In this document: piece after piece, positions 56,021-64,000 of the stretch
Layout: every line of letters begins with the position of its first letter
Numbering within the stretch: the first letter of the stretch is position 1
NCBI GenBank assembly: GCA_019639075.1
Contig: JAHBSO010000011.1
Span: 1 to 64,000, forward strand
Direction: 5' to 3'
DNA length: 64,000 bases
From: Actinomycetota bacterium
GTDB taxonomy: Bacteria; Actinomycetota; Acidimicrobiia; Acidimicrobiales; Iamiaceae
Made by a program: the position numbers and the translations under genes
Notes under the pieces: generated by a model
The model's database searches: none
What the model was told of the DNA's origin: nothing
Seen by the model: the letters and a program-made list of their open reading frames with translations, nothing else

Positions 56021-56707
56021 ATGGAGATGCGTCGTCGGGTGGGTGCCGAGGTCTTCGGCACCTTTTGGTTGGTCCTCGGCGGTTGCGGGACCGCGGTCCT
56101 GGCCGGGGACAAGGTCGGGTACCTGGGCATCGCCCTGGCGTTCGGTCTCAGCGTGCTCACCGCCGCGTACGCCGTCGGCCACATCTCCGGTGGTCACTTC
56201 AACCCGGCGGTCACCATCGGGCTCGTGGTGGCCAAGCGGTTCGACGCGAAGGACGCGGTGGCCCACATCGTCGCCCAGCTGGTCGGGGCGATCCTCGCCG
56301 GTTGCACGATCTTCGTGATCGCCATGGGGATGAAGGGGTTCGAGGCCACCGACACGACCTGGGCGGCCAACGGCTTCGGCGACCAGAGCCCCGGCGGCTA
56401 CAACCTCCTCGCCGTGCTGGTCGCCGAGGTGGTGCTCACGGCCGTGTTCCTCATCATCATCCTCGGCGCCACGGCCGACGAGGCCGAGCCGGTCGCCGGT
56501 GGTCTGGCCATCGGCCTGGCGCTGACGCTCATCCACCTCATCTCGATCCCCGTGTCGAACACGTCGGTGAACCCGGCCCGGTCGACCAGCCAGGCGCTGT
56601 TCGCGGGTACCGACTTCCTGGTGCAGCTGCCGGTGTTCTGGGTGGCACCGATCGCCGGAGCGGCGATCGGTGGCCTGCTCTGGTCGACCCTCCTGCGCAA
56701 GACCTGA
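56021..56707 (+). CDS. aqpZ: aquaporin Z (water channel)
   Basis: A 228-residue MIP channel with six helices and two NPA half-helices: GGHFNPAVTIGLVVAKRF and NTSVNPARSTSQALFAG. HLISIPVSNTSVNPARS, with the selectivity-filter His, Thr/Ser and Arg, corresponds to AqpZ rather than the glycerol-conducting GlpF, which has Asp after the second NPA. TACGCT at 55973-55978, 42 bp upstream, is a likely -10. Confidence 0.95.
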   Translation: MEMRRRVGAEVFGTFWLVLGGCGTAVLAGDKVGYLGIALAFGLSVLTAAYAVGHISGGHFNPAVTIGLVVAKRFDAKDAVAHIVAQLVGAILAGCTIFVIAMGMKGFEATDTTWAANGFGDQSPGGYNLLAVLVAEVVLTAVFLIIILGATADEAEPVAGGLAIGLALTLIHLISIPVSNTSVNPARSTSQALFAGTDFLVQLPVFWVAPIAGAAIGGLLWSTLLRKT

Positions 56708-56766
56708 CCCGGTGGCCCGCTCGGGCCGCCGGGACCGCCCGGCGGGCCGAGTAGGTTGCCACCCCG

Positions 56767-58284
56767 ATGGAGCACGTCGGTCGTCGTCTGGTCGGTGCCG
56801 CGCTCGTCGGTGCCGGCGTCGCCGCAGCGGTGGGTGCGTGGCGTCGCCGCGCCGATCGGCCCGACGACGGGTCGATCTCGGTGCGGTCGCGCACCCAGCG
56901 CAACCTGGCGCTGGCCGGGGTGGCCTCCCGCGCCGGCAGCGGGTGGGCGGCCGACCGGGCCCGCCAGGTGTTCGCGGACGCCGAGCGGAAGGTCGAGCTG
57001 GCCGAGGCTCGTCAGATCCGCACCGCGGAGCAGGTCGCCGAGACGCTCGGCTCCATGAAGGGCGCCATGATGAAGCTCGGCCAGATGGTCAGCTACCTCG
57101 ACCAGGGCATGCCCGAGCCGGTGCGGGAGGCCCTCGCCCAGCTCCAGCAGGACGCCCCGCCGATGGCCCCGGAGCTGGCGGCGCAGGTCCTGGCCGAGGA
57201 GCTCGGTTCACCCCCGGAGGTGCTGTTCGCCGAGTGGGACCCGGTGCCGATCGCCGCGGCGTCGATCGGTCAGGTGCACCGGGCCATGACCCACGACGGT
57301 CGGGCGGTGGCGGTGAAGGTGCAGTACCCGGGGGTCGACAAGGCGATCGAGGGGGACCTCGACAACGCCGGGATGCTCTTCGGGGGCATGAAGTACCTGT
57401 TCCCGGGGCTCGACCCGAAGCCGCTGGTGGCCGAGCTGCGCGAGCGCATCACCGAGGAGCTGGACTACCGGATCGAGGCCGACAACCAGCGGCTGTTCAC
57501 CGAGTACTACCGGGACCACCCCTTCATCCACGTGCCCGACGTGATCGGTGAGCTGTCCACGCAGCGGGTGCTCACCTCCGAGCTGGCCGCCGGGGTCCGC
57601 TTCGCCGAGGTGACCGCTTGGTCCGACGAGGACCGTGACCGCGTCGGCGAGATCATCTACCGCTACGTGTTCGGCAGCCTCTACCGGCTGGGCGCCTTCA
57701 ACGGCGATCCGCACCCGGGCAACTACCTGTTCGGCACCGACGGCCGGGTCACGTTCCTCGACTACGGCCTGGTGAAGCGGTTCACCGACGAGGAGCTGCT
57801 GCCGTTCGAGCAGATGATCCACAGCGCGGTGATCGAGCCCGATCCGGTGCGGTTCCGGGAGATCGTGGAGTCGGTCGGCCTGATCAAGCCGGGTCTCGAC
57901 TTCACCGACGAGCAGGTCGAGCGGTACTTCGGCCACTTCTACGAGTTCGTGCGCGACGACGAGGTCCGCACGTTCGACCACGAGTACGCCAGTGAGATGG
58001 TGGCCCGGTTCTTCGACACGTCCTCCGAGCACGGCGAGATCATGAAGGCGGCGAACGTGCCGAAGTCGATGGTCATCATCCAGCGGATCAACCTCGGGCT
58101 GATGGCGATCCTCGGGGATCTGCGCAGCACGGCCCGCTGGCGCCGGATCGCCGAGGAGATCTGGCCGTGGGTGGACGCCCCGCCCGCCACCGAGCTGGGT
58201 CGGGCCGAGGCCGAGTGGCGGGAGCGCACCGGCCGGGGCACCGTCCGCCTCGGTCTGCGCGACGTCAGCGCTGCTGGAAGCTGA
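56767..58284 (+). CDS. ABC1/UbiB-family atypical kinase-like protein
   Basis: 505 residues. Family-defining elements are present: the KxGQ motif in GAMMKLGQMVSYLDQG, the alanine-rich loop PIAAASIGQVHRA replacing the Gly loop, VAVKVQYPG, EELDYRIEADNQ, FNGDPHPGNYLF (catalytic-loop region) and VTFLDYGLVKRF. UbiB/ADCK proteins support isoprenoid-quinone or lipid metabolism; the actinobacterial role is unclear. An N-terminal hydrophobic segment (GAALVGAGVAAAVGAW) may anchor it. The end overlaps convergent YceI by 20 bp. Confidence 0.92.
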   Translation: MEHVGRRLVGAALVGAGVAAAVGAWRRRADRPDDGSISVRSRTQRNLALAGVASRAGSGWAADRARQVFADAERKVELAEARQIRTAEQVAETLGSMKGAMMKLGQMVSYLDQGMPEPVREALAQLQQDAPPMAPELAAQVLAEELGSPPEVLFAEWDPVPIAAASIGQVHRAMTHDGRAVAVKVQYPGVDKAIEGDLDNAGMLFGGMKYLFPGLDPKPLVAELRERITEELDYRIEADNQRLFTEYYRDHPFIHVPDVIGELSTQRVLTSELAAGVRFAEVTAWSDEDRDRVGEIIYRYVFGSLYRLGAFNGDPHPGNYLFGTDGRVTFLDYGLVKRFTDEELLPFEQMIHSAVIEPDPVRFREIVESVGLIKPGLDFTDEQVERYFGHFYEFVRDDEVRTFDHEYASEMVARFFDTSSEHGEIMKAANVPKSMVIIQRINLGLMAILGDLRSTARWRRIAEEIWPWVDAPPATELGRAEAEWRERTGRGTVRLGLRDVSAAGS

Positions 58285-58984
58285 TCCGGAACTCCAGACT
58301 GCCCTCGTCCTCGACGGTGACGAAGCCGCCGACGCTCGGGGCATCGATGTCGAAGTCGCCGAAGGCCACCGGCACCGACGCGTCGATGGTGAACGTGTCG
58401 CCGGAGGGGCGGACCGACAGGGCCACGGTGACCTGCTGGGTGACGCCGTGGAGCGTGAGGTCGCCGACGGCGTCGACCTCGGCGACGATGCCGTCCTTCA
58501 GGCCCGGCAGCGTCACGGGTTCGGAGAGGGCGAACGTCGCCTCGGGGAACTCGTCGGTCTGGATGCCTCGGCTGCGGATCGCGTCGTCCCGGCGGTCCTT
58601 GTCGCTCTCGAGCGTCGTCATGTCGACGGTGATCGACGCGTCGGTCACCTCGCCGCCCGCGACGGTGAGGGTGCCGGTGACGTCGTTGGTCTGCCCGATG
58701 GCGGTCACCTGTTGGGCACCGGCGGCGAACACCTCCTCGACCCGGTAGCCGGCATAGGTCTCGGTGTCGCCGTCGCCGGCGACGACGTTCCAGGTGCCGT
58801 CGAGCGAGTCGGCGTCCACGACCTCCCCGGTCGCGTCGGCGGCATCGGGGAGCTCCTCCTTGGGGGGAGCGTCGTCGGGGAGGACGAAGACCACGACGAC
58901 GATGGCGGCGACGACGACGAGGGCCACCAGCCCGCCGATGATCACGAAGAGGTGGTTCCTGCTGGTGTTGTTCGAGCGACTCAT
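58265..58984 (-). CDS. membrane-anchored YceI-like lipid-binding protein
   Basis: 239 residues: an N-terminal anchor helix (FVIIGGLVALVVVAAIVVVV), an acidic linker and a YceI lipocalin-like domain. The domain has GTWNVVAGDGDTETYAGYRV, DASITVDMTTLESDKDRRDD, DEFPEATFALSEPVTLP and VGDLTLHGVTQQVTVALSV. YceI proteins bind polyisoprenoids or lipids in a beta-barrel. It overlaps the UbiB-like gene tail-to-tail by 20 bp; a shared lipid/quinone theme is possible but speculative. Confidence 0.9.
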   Translation of the reverse strand: MSRSNNTSRNHLFVIIGGLVALVVVAAIVVVVFVLPDDAPPKEELPDAADATGEVVDADSLDGTWNVVAGDGDTETYAGYRVEEVFAAGAQQVTAIGQTNDVTGTLTVAGGEVTDASITVDMTTLESDKDRRDDAIRSRGIQTDEFPEATFALSEPVTLPGLKDGIVAEVDAVGDLTLHGVTQQVTVALSVRPSGDTFTIDASVPVAFGDFDIDAPSVGGFVTVEDEGSLEFRISFQQR

Positions 58985-59018
58985 CCCCCGATGGTGCCTC
59001 GTCGACCGACCTCGTCGC

Positions 59019-59525
59019 TCAGACCGTCTCCGCGGGCGGGGGGTTCGGGATCCGTGTCCGGGCCCGATGGCGCAGGGACCAGCGGCCCAGGACCTCGACG
59101 GTCGCCGCGACGAGCCCGATCAGGGTGCCGGCCACGATCATCACCGCACCGGGCGCCGCCTGGTTCGCCGCCCGCTCCTGACAGGGTCGATCGTTGTTGT
59201 CGACCACCTGGGCCCTCGTGAGGCCGACCGGCGGATCCTCGGGGTCGGCGAACACGTTCACCCGGCCGTCGAGGAGGAAGGCCGCGGCGGCCCCGCAGTC
59301 CTGGACCGGCGTCGACACCGGGCGGGTGGCCACCCAGATCCCGGCCAGCGCGACGATCACGCCGAGCACGGCCGCGATCGCGGTGACCTGCACGAAGCGG
59401 GAACCGCGGGCCCGCGCCGGCACCGGCTCCGCGTCCGGCTCGACGTCGGCCGGAGGGGCTGGAGCGGCCGGAGCGGCCGGCGGGTCGATTTCGGTGGGTT
59501 CGGCGTCGGGGTCGATGGAGGTCAC
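59019..59525 (-). CDS. two-helix membrane protein of unknown function
   Basis: 168 residues: an acidic Pro/Ala-rich N-terminus, helix 1 (VTAIAAVLGVIVALAGIWVA), an extracytoplasmic loop with two Cys (QDCGAAAAF ... NDRPCQERA) that could form a disulfide, and helix 2 (VMIVAGTLIGLVAATVEVLG), then a basic tail. No family recognised. GTG start. It is transcribed in the same direction as YceI and divergent from the acyltransferase gene. Confidence 0.65.
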   Translation of the reverse strand: MTSIDPDAEPTEIDPPAAPAAPAPPADVEPDAEPVPARARGSRFVQVTAIAAVLGVIVALAGIWVATRPVSTPVQDCGAAAAFLLDGRVNVFADPEDPPVGLTRAQVVDNNDRPCQERAANQAAPGAVMIVAGTLIGLVAATVEVLGRWSLRHRARTRIPNPPPAETV

Positions 59526-59716
59526 GGGTCCGATCCGGGATGGCGACCGTCGAAGCGTAGGGGTTCGGCGCCGCGGAGCTACGGCGTCGGTCGGGTGACC
59601 GGGCACAATGGATCGGCCGCTGATCCGGTGGCCCGGTCGGAGCCCCGTGGCGCCGACTCCCCCCTGCCCTGGACGAGATCCGTGCTCGACGCGAACCGAG
59701 AACCGAGACGCCCCCG

Positions 59717-61663
59717 GTGAGCGGGTCACCGTCGGTCCGGGCCGGGGGCTCGCACCGCCTGCCCGGTCTGGACGGGCTCCGCGCGCTCGCGGTGGTCGCG
59801 GTGCTGCTGTACCACGCCGACTACTCGTGGATGTCGGGCGGGTTCCTGGGCGTGGACCTGTTCTTCGTCCTGAGCGGCTTCCTGGTGACCGGCCTGTGCC
59901 TCGGCGAGCGTCGGCGCACCGGTGGCATCGGCCTCCGGCGGTTCTGGGGTCGCCGGATCCGCCGGTTGGTGCCCGCGCAGCTGGCACTCCTGTCGGTGGT
60001 CGTGATCTTCACGTTCCTGTTCCACCGTCCCGAGCTCTACGAGCTCCGGGGCCAGGTGATCGCCGCGTTGACCGCCACCACCAACTGGTTCCTGATCGCG
60101 ACCAGCACCCCGTACTTCGACGCCATCGGGCGGCCGCCGGTGCTGCGCCACCTGTGGTCGCTGGCGATCGAGATGCAGTTCTACCTGTTCTGGCCGCCGG
60201 TGCTCCTGGTGCTGCTGCGCCGGGGACGGGGTCGCTCCCTCCGGTTCCTCGTCGGGTTCATGGTCGCCGGCGCGCTGGTGTCGTCGCTCCTCCTGTGGCG
60301 CTGGGGTGCGGGGGTCCCGGATCCGTCCGACGCCTACTACTCGACGTTCAGCCGGCTCACCGGGCTGCTGCTCGGCGGCGCGCTGGCGGTGGTCTGGCGG
60401 CCACGGCAGTTGGGCGGGGCGCCGATCGCCGAGCGGGGCCGTGAGGTCGACCGGGCGGCGCTGTCGGCGCTGGTCGTGGTCGTGGCCTTCTTCGTGTTCG
60501 CCACCGACACCGGCGCGTGGATGTACCGGCTCGGGTTCCTCGTGTTCGCGGTGGCGTCGGTCGTCCTCGTGGCCGCCACCAGCCACCCGACCGCGAAGAT
60601 CGCCGGACCCCGCGCCTTCGGGCACCCCGTCCTGGCCGCGATCGGGGAGCGGTCCTACGGCATCTACCTGTGGCACTGGCCGATCTACGCGTACACCCGG
60701 CCGGGCGTCGACGTGTCGTGGGGCCAGACGACGACCTTCGTCGTGCGGATCGTGCTCACCGCGGTCGTGAGCGAGCTCTGCTACCGGTTCGTCGAGCTGC
60801 CGTGGCACCGGGGCGAACGGTCGCTGGCCGACGTCCGCCGCTGGTTCGCCCGGCCGACCGACGGCCGCATGGCCCGGCCGTTGGCGGTGGGTGGGGTCAC
60901 GCTCCTCCTGGCGGTCGGTCTGGTGGCGATGCTGCTGGCCCCGGTCCACCAGGACGCCGCGGTCGCGTCGATCCAGGCCGGCGAGGACCTCATCGAGGCC
61001 CGCAAGGACGTCCCGACGCCGACCCGGTCGTCGTCGGCCACCACCGCGCCGGAGACGGTTCCGGTGACCGCGCCGGGCGAGACCACCTCGATCCCGGCGT
61101 TCGCCCCGGCCGGTGAGACCCCGGTGGTCACCGCTGTGGGCGACTCGGTCATGGTCGGCGCGGCCCCCGGGCTCTACGAGCAGTTCGGCGACCACATCTT
61201 CATCGACGCCAAGGTGGCCCGGCAGGCCGACGTGGTGGCCTCCGTCGTGGGCTCGCTGCGCGAGATCCGTGGGCTGGGCGACGTCGTGGTGGTCCACATC
61301 GGGACCAACGGCACCTTCACCGAGGACCAGATCCGGGCCGTGCACGACGCCGCCGGCGGGACGCCGGTGGTGTTCCTCACGGCGCACGCCGATCGGAGCT
61401 GGGTGCCGGAGGTGAACCGGACGCTGAAGGAGGTGGTGCCGACGCTCGGTGGCGCCTACCTGGCCGACTGGAACCGCTTCTCCGCCGGTCACGAGGACTG
61501 GTTCGTGCACGACGGGGTCCACCTCACCAAGGAGGGCATCCGGGAGTACGCGACCTTCGTGCACTCCACGGTCCTCGGCGACGAGCCGGAGCCGGAGCCG
61601 CCCGCGACGACCACCACGTCACCGACCACCGCGCCGCCCGCGACGTCCACGACCGGGGGCTGA
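59717..61663 (+). CDS. acyltransferase 3 (OafA/YrhL-type) fused to SGNH domain
   Basis: 648 residues. The N-terminal acyltransferase-3 membrane domain starts LPGLDGLRALAVVAVLLYHA and has GGFLGVDLFFVLSGFLVTGL, HLWSLAIEMQFYLFWPPVLL and YGIYLWHWPIYAY across about ten helices. A T/P-rich linker leads to an extracytoplasmic SGNH esterase-like domain with AVGDSVMVGAA (block I), HIGTNGTF (block III) and HDGVHLTKEG (Asp/His block V). Such proteins O-acylate cell-wall or surface polysaccharides. GTG start. Confidence 0.93.
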   Translation: MSGSPSVRAGGSHRLPGLDGLRALAVVAVLLYHADYSWMSGGFLGVDLFFVLSGFLVTGLCLGERRRTGGIGLRRFWGRRIRRLVPAQLALLSVVVIFTFLFHRPELYELRGQVIAALTATTNWFLIATSTPYFDAIGRPPVLRHLWSLAIEMQFYLFWPPVLLVLLRRGRGRSLRFLVGFMVAGALVSSLLLWRWGAGVPDPSDAYYSTFSRLTGLLLGGALAVVWRPRQLGGAPIAERGREVDRAALSALVVVVAFFVFATDTGAWMYRLGFLVFAVASVVLVAATSHPTAKIAGPRAFGHPVLAAIGERSYGIYLWHWPIYAYTRPGVDVSWGQTTTFVVRIVLTAVVSELCYRFVELPWHRGERSLADVRRWFARPTDGRMARPLAVGGVTLLLAVGLVAMLLAPVHQDAAVASIQAGEDLIEARKDVPTPTRSSSATTAPETVPVTAPGETTSIPAFAPAGETPVVTAVGDSVMVGAAPGLYEQFGDHIFIDAKVARQADVVASVVGSLREIRGLGDVVVVHIGTNGTFTEDQIRAVHDAAGGTPVVFLTAHADRSWVPEVNRTLKEVVPTLGGAYLADWNRFSAGHEDWFVHDGVHLTKEGIREYATFVHSTVLGDEPEPEPPATTTTSPTTAPPATSTTGG

Positions 61664-61932
61664 GGGCTCCCGGGGCGGGAGGGGTCGGAGTTGGCCGGGC
61701 GGAGGTCACCACAATGCTGGGAACCCTGGACAAGCTCCGAGACAGTGTGTGGAGGGAGGGAGGTGTGACCCCCACCCGACCAGCCGGCGGGCGATGTCCG
61801 CCGGCATGGGTTGTATCGGCGCGGGGATGCCGATCCTGAAGTCCGATTCCGGGAACGGGGCGGGGGATCGGGGTCGCTGGTCGCGGACCCGTCGGCTGGG
61901 GTGCCGGCCGGCTCCGTCGGTAGCCTTCGGAG
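61664..61932. other. intergenic region with a hairpin, otherwise unassigned
   Basis: CCGGCGG-GCGATGT-CCGCCGG near 61783-61803 is a plausible terminator for the acyltransferase gene. The stretch 61713-61780 is purine-rich (GTGTGTGGAGGGAGGGAGG) and could be read as a 42-codon frame from ATG at 61713, but it has no clear ribosome site or similarity I know. Nothing else is recognised apart from the -10 of the next gene. Confidence 0.5.
61921..61926 (+). promoter_or_regulatory. candidate -10 element for a leaderless transcript
   Basis: TAGCCT ends exactly 6 nt before the GTG of the 81-residue membrane protein gene. Confidence 0.5.
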
Positions 61933-62178
61933 GTGCTGCGAGTGCTGGCCGAGGAGTCGTTCTCCCCCTTCCTGGGCGACGATCTGATCGTCTACCTGGT
62001 GCTGGCCATGGGCGGTGCGCTGTTCGCCGGGAACCTGGCGGCGCTCGTGCGTCCGCCCGCGGGCGACGACCGGGCCGAGGGTTCGTTGGAGCGGGCGCCG
62101 GTGACCCGTTCGGTCGTCATGGCCGTGGTCGGGTTGGTCGCCGCGCTGTGGGCGATCGCGTCGCTCGTCAGCGGCTGA
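61933..62178 (+). CDS. 81-residue membrane protein of unknown function
   Basis: Two predicted helices, DDLIVYLVLAMGGALFAGNL and TRSVVMAVVGLVAALWAIAS, joined by a charged loop (RPPAGDDRAEGSLERAP). The start is GTG with TAGCCT 6 nt upstream. No family recognised. It is convergent with the cupin gene, 6 bp apart. Confidence 0.7.
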   Translation: MLRVLAEESFSPFLGDDLIVYLVLAMGGALFAGNLAALVRPPAGDDRAEGSLERAPVTRSVVMAVVGLVAALWAIASLVSG

Positions 62179-62184
62179 GCGTCC

Positions 62185-62625
62185 TCACCAACCCGGGACC
62201 GTCCACCCCTCGGGCACCCAGCCGGGCGTCGCGAGCTCGAAGCCGGCGAAGTCGAACGCCGGCGCCACCGTGCAGCCGACGAGGGTCCACGCGCCCAGCG
62301 GCCGGGCGGCCTGCCAGGCGCCGGCCGGGACGACGACCTGGGGGAGGGAGCCGTCGGTGAGCGCATCGCCGAGCCGGTGGACCATCGGCCCGGGGTCCGC
62401 GCCGGCCACCGCCAGCTCGAGCCCGTCGCCCGCGTAGTGGTGCCAGACCTCGTCGGCGTCCACCCGGTGCCAGTGGGACCGGTCGCCCTCGGCGAGGAGG
62501 TAGTAGATCGCGGTGCTCGTTCCCCGGCGGCCGTCGGCGGGCGCGTCGCGCCAGGTCTCACGGAACCACCCGCCCTCGGGGTGCGGGGACAGTTCCAGGC
62601 GGTCGATGACCTCGCTCGCGTCCAT
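62185..62625 (-). CDS. cupin DUF985 family protein
   Basis: A 146-residue single-domain cupin: VIDRLELSPHPEGGWFRETW, STAIYYLLAEGDRSHWHRVD, ADEVWHHYAGDGLELAV and LVGCTVAPAFDFAGFEL. The HWH and HH residues fit a metal site. The DUF985/COG3542 family has no agreed function, although some members look like sugar epimerases or isomerases. ATG at MDASEVID; the open frame upstream has no homology-like content. Confidence 0.88.
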   Translation of the reverse strand: MDASEVIDRLELSPHPEGGWFRETWRDAPADGRRGTSTAIYYLLAEGDRSHWHRVDADEVWHHYAGDGLELAVAGADPGPMVHRLGDALTDGSLPQVVVPAGAWQAARPLGAWTLVGCTVAPAFDFAGFELATPGWVPEGWTVPGW

Positions 62626-62666
62626 CCGGGCAGTCTGGCGTGTCGGTCGCCCGCCCGGGGGAGCCG

Positions 62667-63122
62667 TCAGGCGGAGGACCCCTGGCGTCGTCGCTCCTCC
62701 TCGCCCGGCGCCGCGGCGGCGAGCCACTCGGCCCGTCGGGCGCGTGTCCTGCGACCGCCGCGGAACACGACGGCGCCGATGGTGAGCATCCCGCCGGCCA
62801 TGAGGACGAACACGAGGGTCTGCTCCCACCCGCCGGGATCCCCGGGGTCCTCCGGTGCCCGTCCGCTGTTGGCGGCGGGCAGGCTCGACGGCCGCTCGAA
62901 CACCGGCACGGTCGAGCCGTCGGGCCCGACCTCGACGGCCGTGGTGGTGGTCGAGCTGGTGCCGTCGTCGCCGCCGGCGAGGAAGGCGATGGCGATCGCG
63001 CCGAGGAGCACGGCGACGAACAGCGCCCCCGCGGCCACGAACATGCGCCGGTCCGACGCGGGACCGGACCGGGGACCGGTGGCGGCGTCGGACGGTTCGG
63101 GGGAGGTGCGTGGGTCGGCCAC
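62667..63122 (-). CDS. two-helix membrane protein of unknown function
   Basis: 151 residues: a Pro/Ser-rich cytoplasmic start, helix 1 (MFVAAGALFVAVLLGAIAIA), an exported T/S/P-rich loop of about 55 residues, helix 2 (TLVFVLMAGGMLTIGAVVF) and an Arg-rich tail. GTG start at VADPRTS preferred. No family recognised. Confidence 0.6.
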   Translation of the reverse strand: MADPRTSPEPSDAATGPRSGPASDRRMFVAAGALFVAVLLGAIAIAFLAGGDDGTSSTTTTAVEVGPDGSTVPVFERPSSLPAANSGRAPEDPGDPGGWEQTLVFVLMAGGMLTIGAVVFRGGRRTRARRAEWLAAAAPGEEERRRQGSSA

Positions 63123-63199
63123 GGCTCCATGGTCCCGCCGCGGGACCCCCGGTGCCAAGCCGGGGCGGCGGTCCCGGCCCGTTCGGACCCGGCGTCGGG

Positions 63200-64000
63200 T
63201 CAGCGGGGAAGGTGCTTGGCCGCCTTCAGGAGCTTGGTGAAACGGGCCGCGAACCCCTCGGGGTCGGCGGTCGCGTCCTGCAACTTCTGGGCGGCGGCCG
63301 ACCGGACGGCGATGGTCTGCGACTCGGTGTACTTGAGCAGCCCGTCGCGCCCGTGGCGCCGGCCCATGCCCGACGCCTTCATGCCGCCCATCGGCGCGTC
63401 GAGGGTGCCCCAGCCCGACGCGTAGCCGTCGTTGACGTTGACCGTGCCCGACATGAGCTGCTCGGCGATGCGGGCGCCCGCCTTGACGTCGCCGCAGAGG
63501 ACGCTCGAGTTGAGGCCGTACTCGGTGTCGTTGGCTTCGCGGACGGCCTCGTCGACCGACGCGTACGGGTAGATGGCGACCAGGGGCCCGAAGGTCTCCT
63601 CCCGGTACAGCGCCATGTCCGGGGTGACCTCGGTGACGACGGTCGGCTCGTGGAAGAACGGGCCGAGGTCGGGCCGGGCCTTGCCACCGGTGACGAGGCG
63701 GGCGCCCTTGTCGACGGCGTCGGCGACGTGGGCCGTGATCTTGTCGAGCTGGGCCTTCGACGCCATCGGGCCGACGTCGGCCGTGTACGCCTGCTCGTTG
63801 CCGAGGCGCAGCGCCTCGGTGGCCTCGGCGAACCGCTTCGTGAACGTGGGCTCGATCGCCGCGTCGACGTAGATCCGCTCGATGGAGATGCAGAGCTGGC
63901 CGGTGTTGGCGAAGCAGCCGCTGACCGCGCTGGGGACGGCCCGGTCGAGGTCGGCGTCCGCGGTGACGATCATGGCGTTCTTGCCGCCGAGCTCGGCGGA
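63200..64000 (-). CDS. gabD2: succinate-semialdehyde dehydrogenase (partial, 5' end outside window)
   Basis: The C-terminal 266 residues of an aldehyde dehydrogenase. AELGGKNAMIVTADADLDRA, then SGCFANTGQLCISIERIYVD, contain the active-site Cys and, in the first segment, the conserved ELGGK Glu. GPFFHEPTVVTEVTPDMALY then EETFGPLVAIYPY follow. The CISIERI form and the PMGGMKASGMGRRHG end match the actinobacterial GabD2 group of NADP-dependent succinate-semialdehyde dehydrogenases. The true start is beyond 64000. Other ALDH substrates remain possible. Confidence 0.85.
   Translation of the reverse strand, partial: SAELGGKNAMIVTADADLDRAVPSAVSGCFANTGQLCISIERIYVDAAIEPTFTKRFAEATEALRLGNEQAYTADVGPMASKAQLDKITAHVADAVDKGARLVTGGKARPDLGPFFHEPTVVTEVTPDMALYREETFGPLVAIYPYASVDEAVREANDTEYGLNSSVLCGDVKAGARIAEQLMSGTVNVNDGYASGWGTLDAPMGGMKASGMGRRHGRDGLLKYTESQTIAVRSAAAQKLQDATADPEGFAARFTKLLKAAKHLPR

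Overview
The window is very GC-rich, gene-dense bacterial chromosome with many GTG and TTG starts. The gene order is that of the actinobacterial replication-origin region: DUF3566 / tRNA-Ile / gyrA / gyrB / DUF721 / recF / dnaN / dnaA on the minus strand, then rpmH / rnpA / yidD / yidC / jag / rsmG / parA / parB on the plus strand, then trxA / trxB. Further along come the DUF6049 / tRNA nucleotidyltransferase block, a DUF5318-ponA pair and an rpsF-ssb-rpsR-rplI-dnaB block. A FliA-type sigma factor and an FlgN-like protein, a TadG-like protein, no MurJ in the usual place, and many T/P-rich lipoproteins suggest a deep-branching actinobacterium such as the class Acidimicrobiia (Iamia/Ilumatobacter-like). 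That placement is inference from content and order, not a computed phylogeny.

Layout. 0-8.9 kb: end of a probable MgtE/CBS protein, DUF1003 protein, secreted hydrolase, release factor 3, HisN-like phosphatase, FlgN-like protein, FliA/WhiG sigma factor, a dehydrogenase with a previously uncalled 45-residue upstream gene, tRNA-Ile(GAT), DUF3566 and TadG-like proteins. 9-18 kb: gyrase, RecF, sliding clamp and DnaA. The dnaN-dnaA gap carries degenerate DnaA boxes and is the likely oriC. 18.3-26 kb: rpmH-to-parB cluster, interrupted by a 2.35-kb stretch without credible intact genes that holds four parS sites and a decayed IS481-like transposase. 26.3-35 kb: thioredoxin system, then a translationally coupled kinase / ECF sigma / anti-sigma cassette, DegV, DUF6049 and a GNAT. 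35-42.6 kb: histone-deacetylase-like hydrolase, an odd PilT-like ATPase, CCA-adding enzyme, an ABC exporter, a PhzF-like isomerase and a methyltransferase. 42.6-51.5 kb: DUF5318, a class A penicillin-binding protein, panB, DUF192 lipoprotein, rpsF-ssb-rpsR-rplI, dnaB. 51.6-64 kb: assorted envelope and metabolic genes (pentapeptide protein, HrpB helicase, aquaporin, UbiB-like kinase, YceI, acyltransferase-SGNH protein, cupin, succinate-semialdehyde dehydrogenase).

The functional core is chromosome replication and segregation (DnaA, clamp, RecF, gyrase, DnaB, SSB, ParAB/parS), coupled to ribosomal proteins L34, S6, S18 and L9 and to the RnpA/YidD/YidC membrane-insertion cluster. Two families of intergenic palindromic repeats (one built on a TTTCGACTCCGCTC core, one on GGGGTCGGACCCC) punctuate gene ends. 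Several genes have a TANNNT -10 hexamer 6-7 nt before the start codon, which points to leaderless transcription.

I found no CRISPR array, prophage, intact IS element or defence island, and no clearly new multi-gene system. The most interesting signals are the parS-rich gene desert, the repeat families, isolated perfect DnaA boxes near dnaB and parB, the kinase-sigma-anti-sigma cassette without MurJ, and the divergent PilT-like ATPase.
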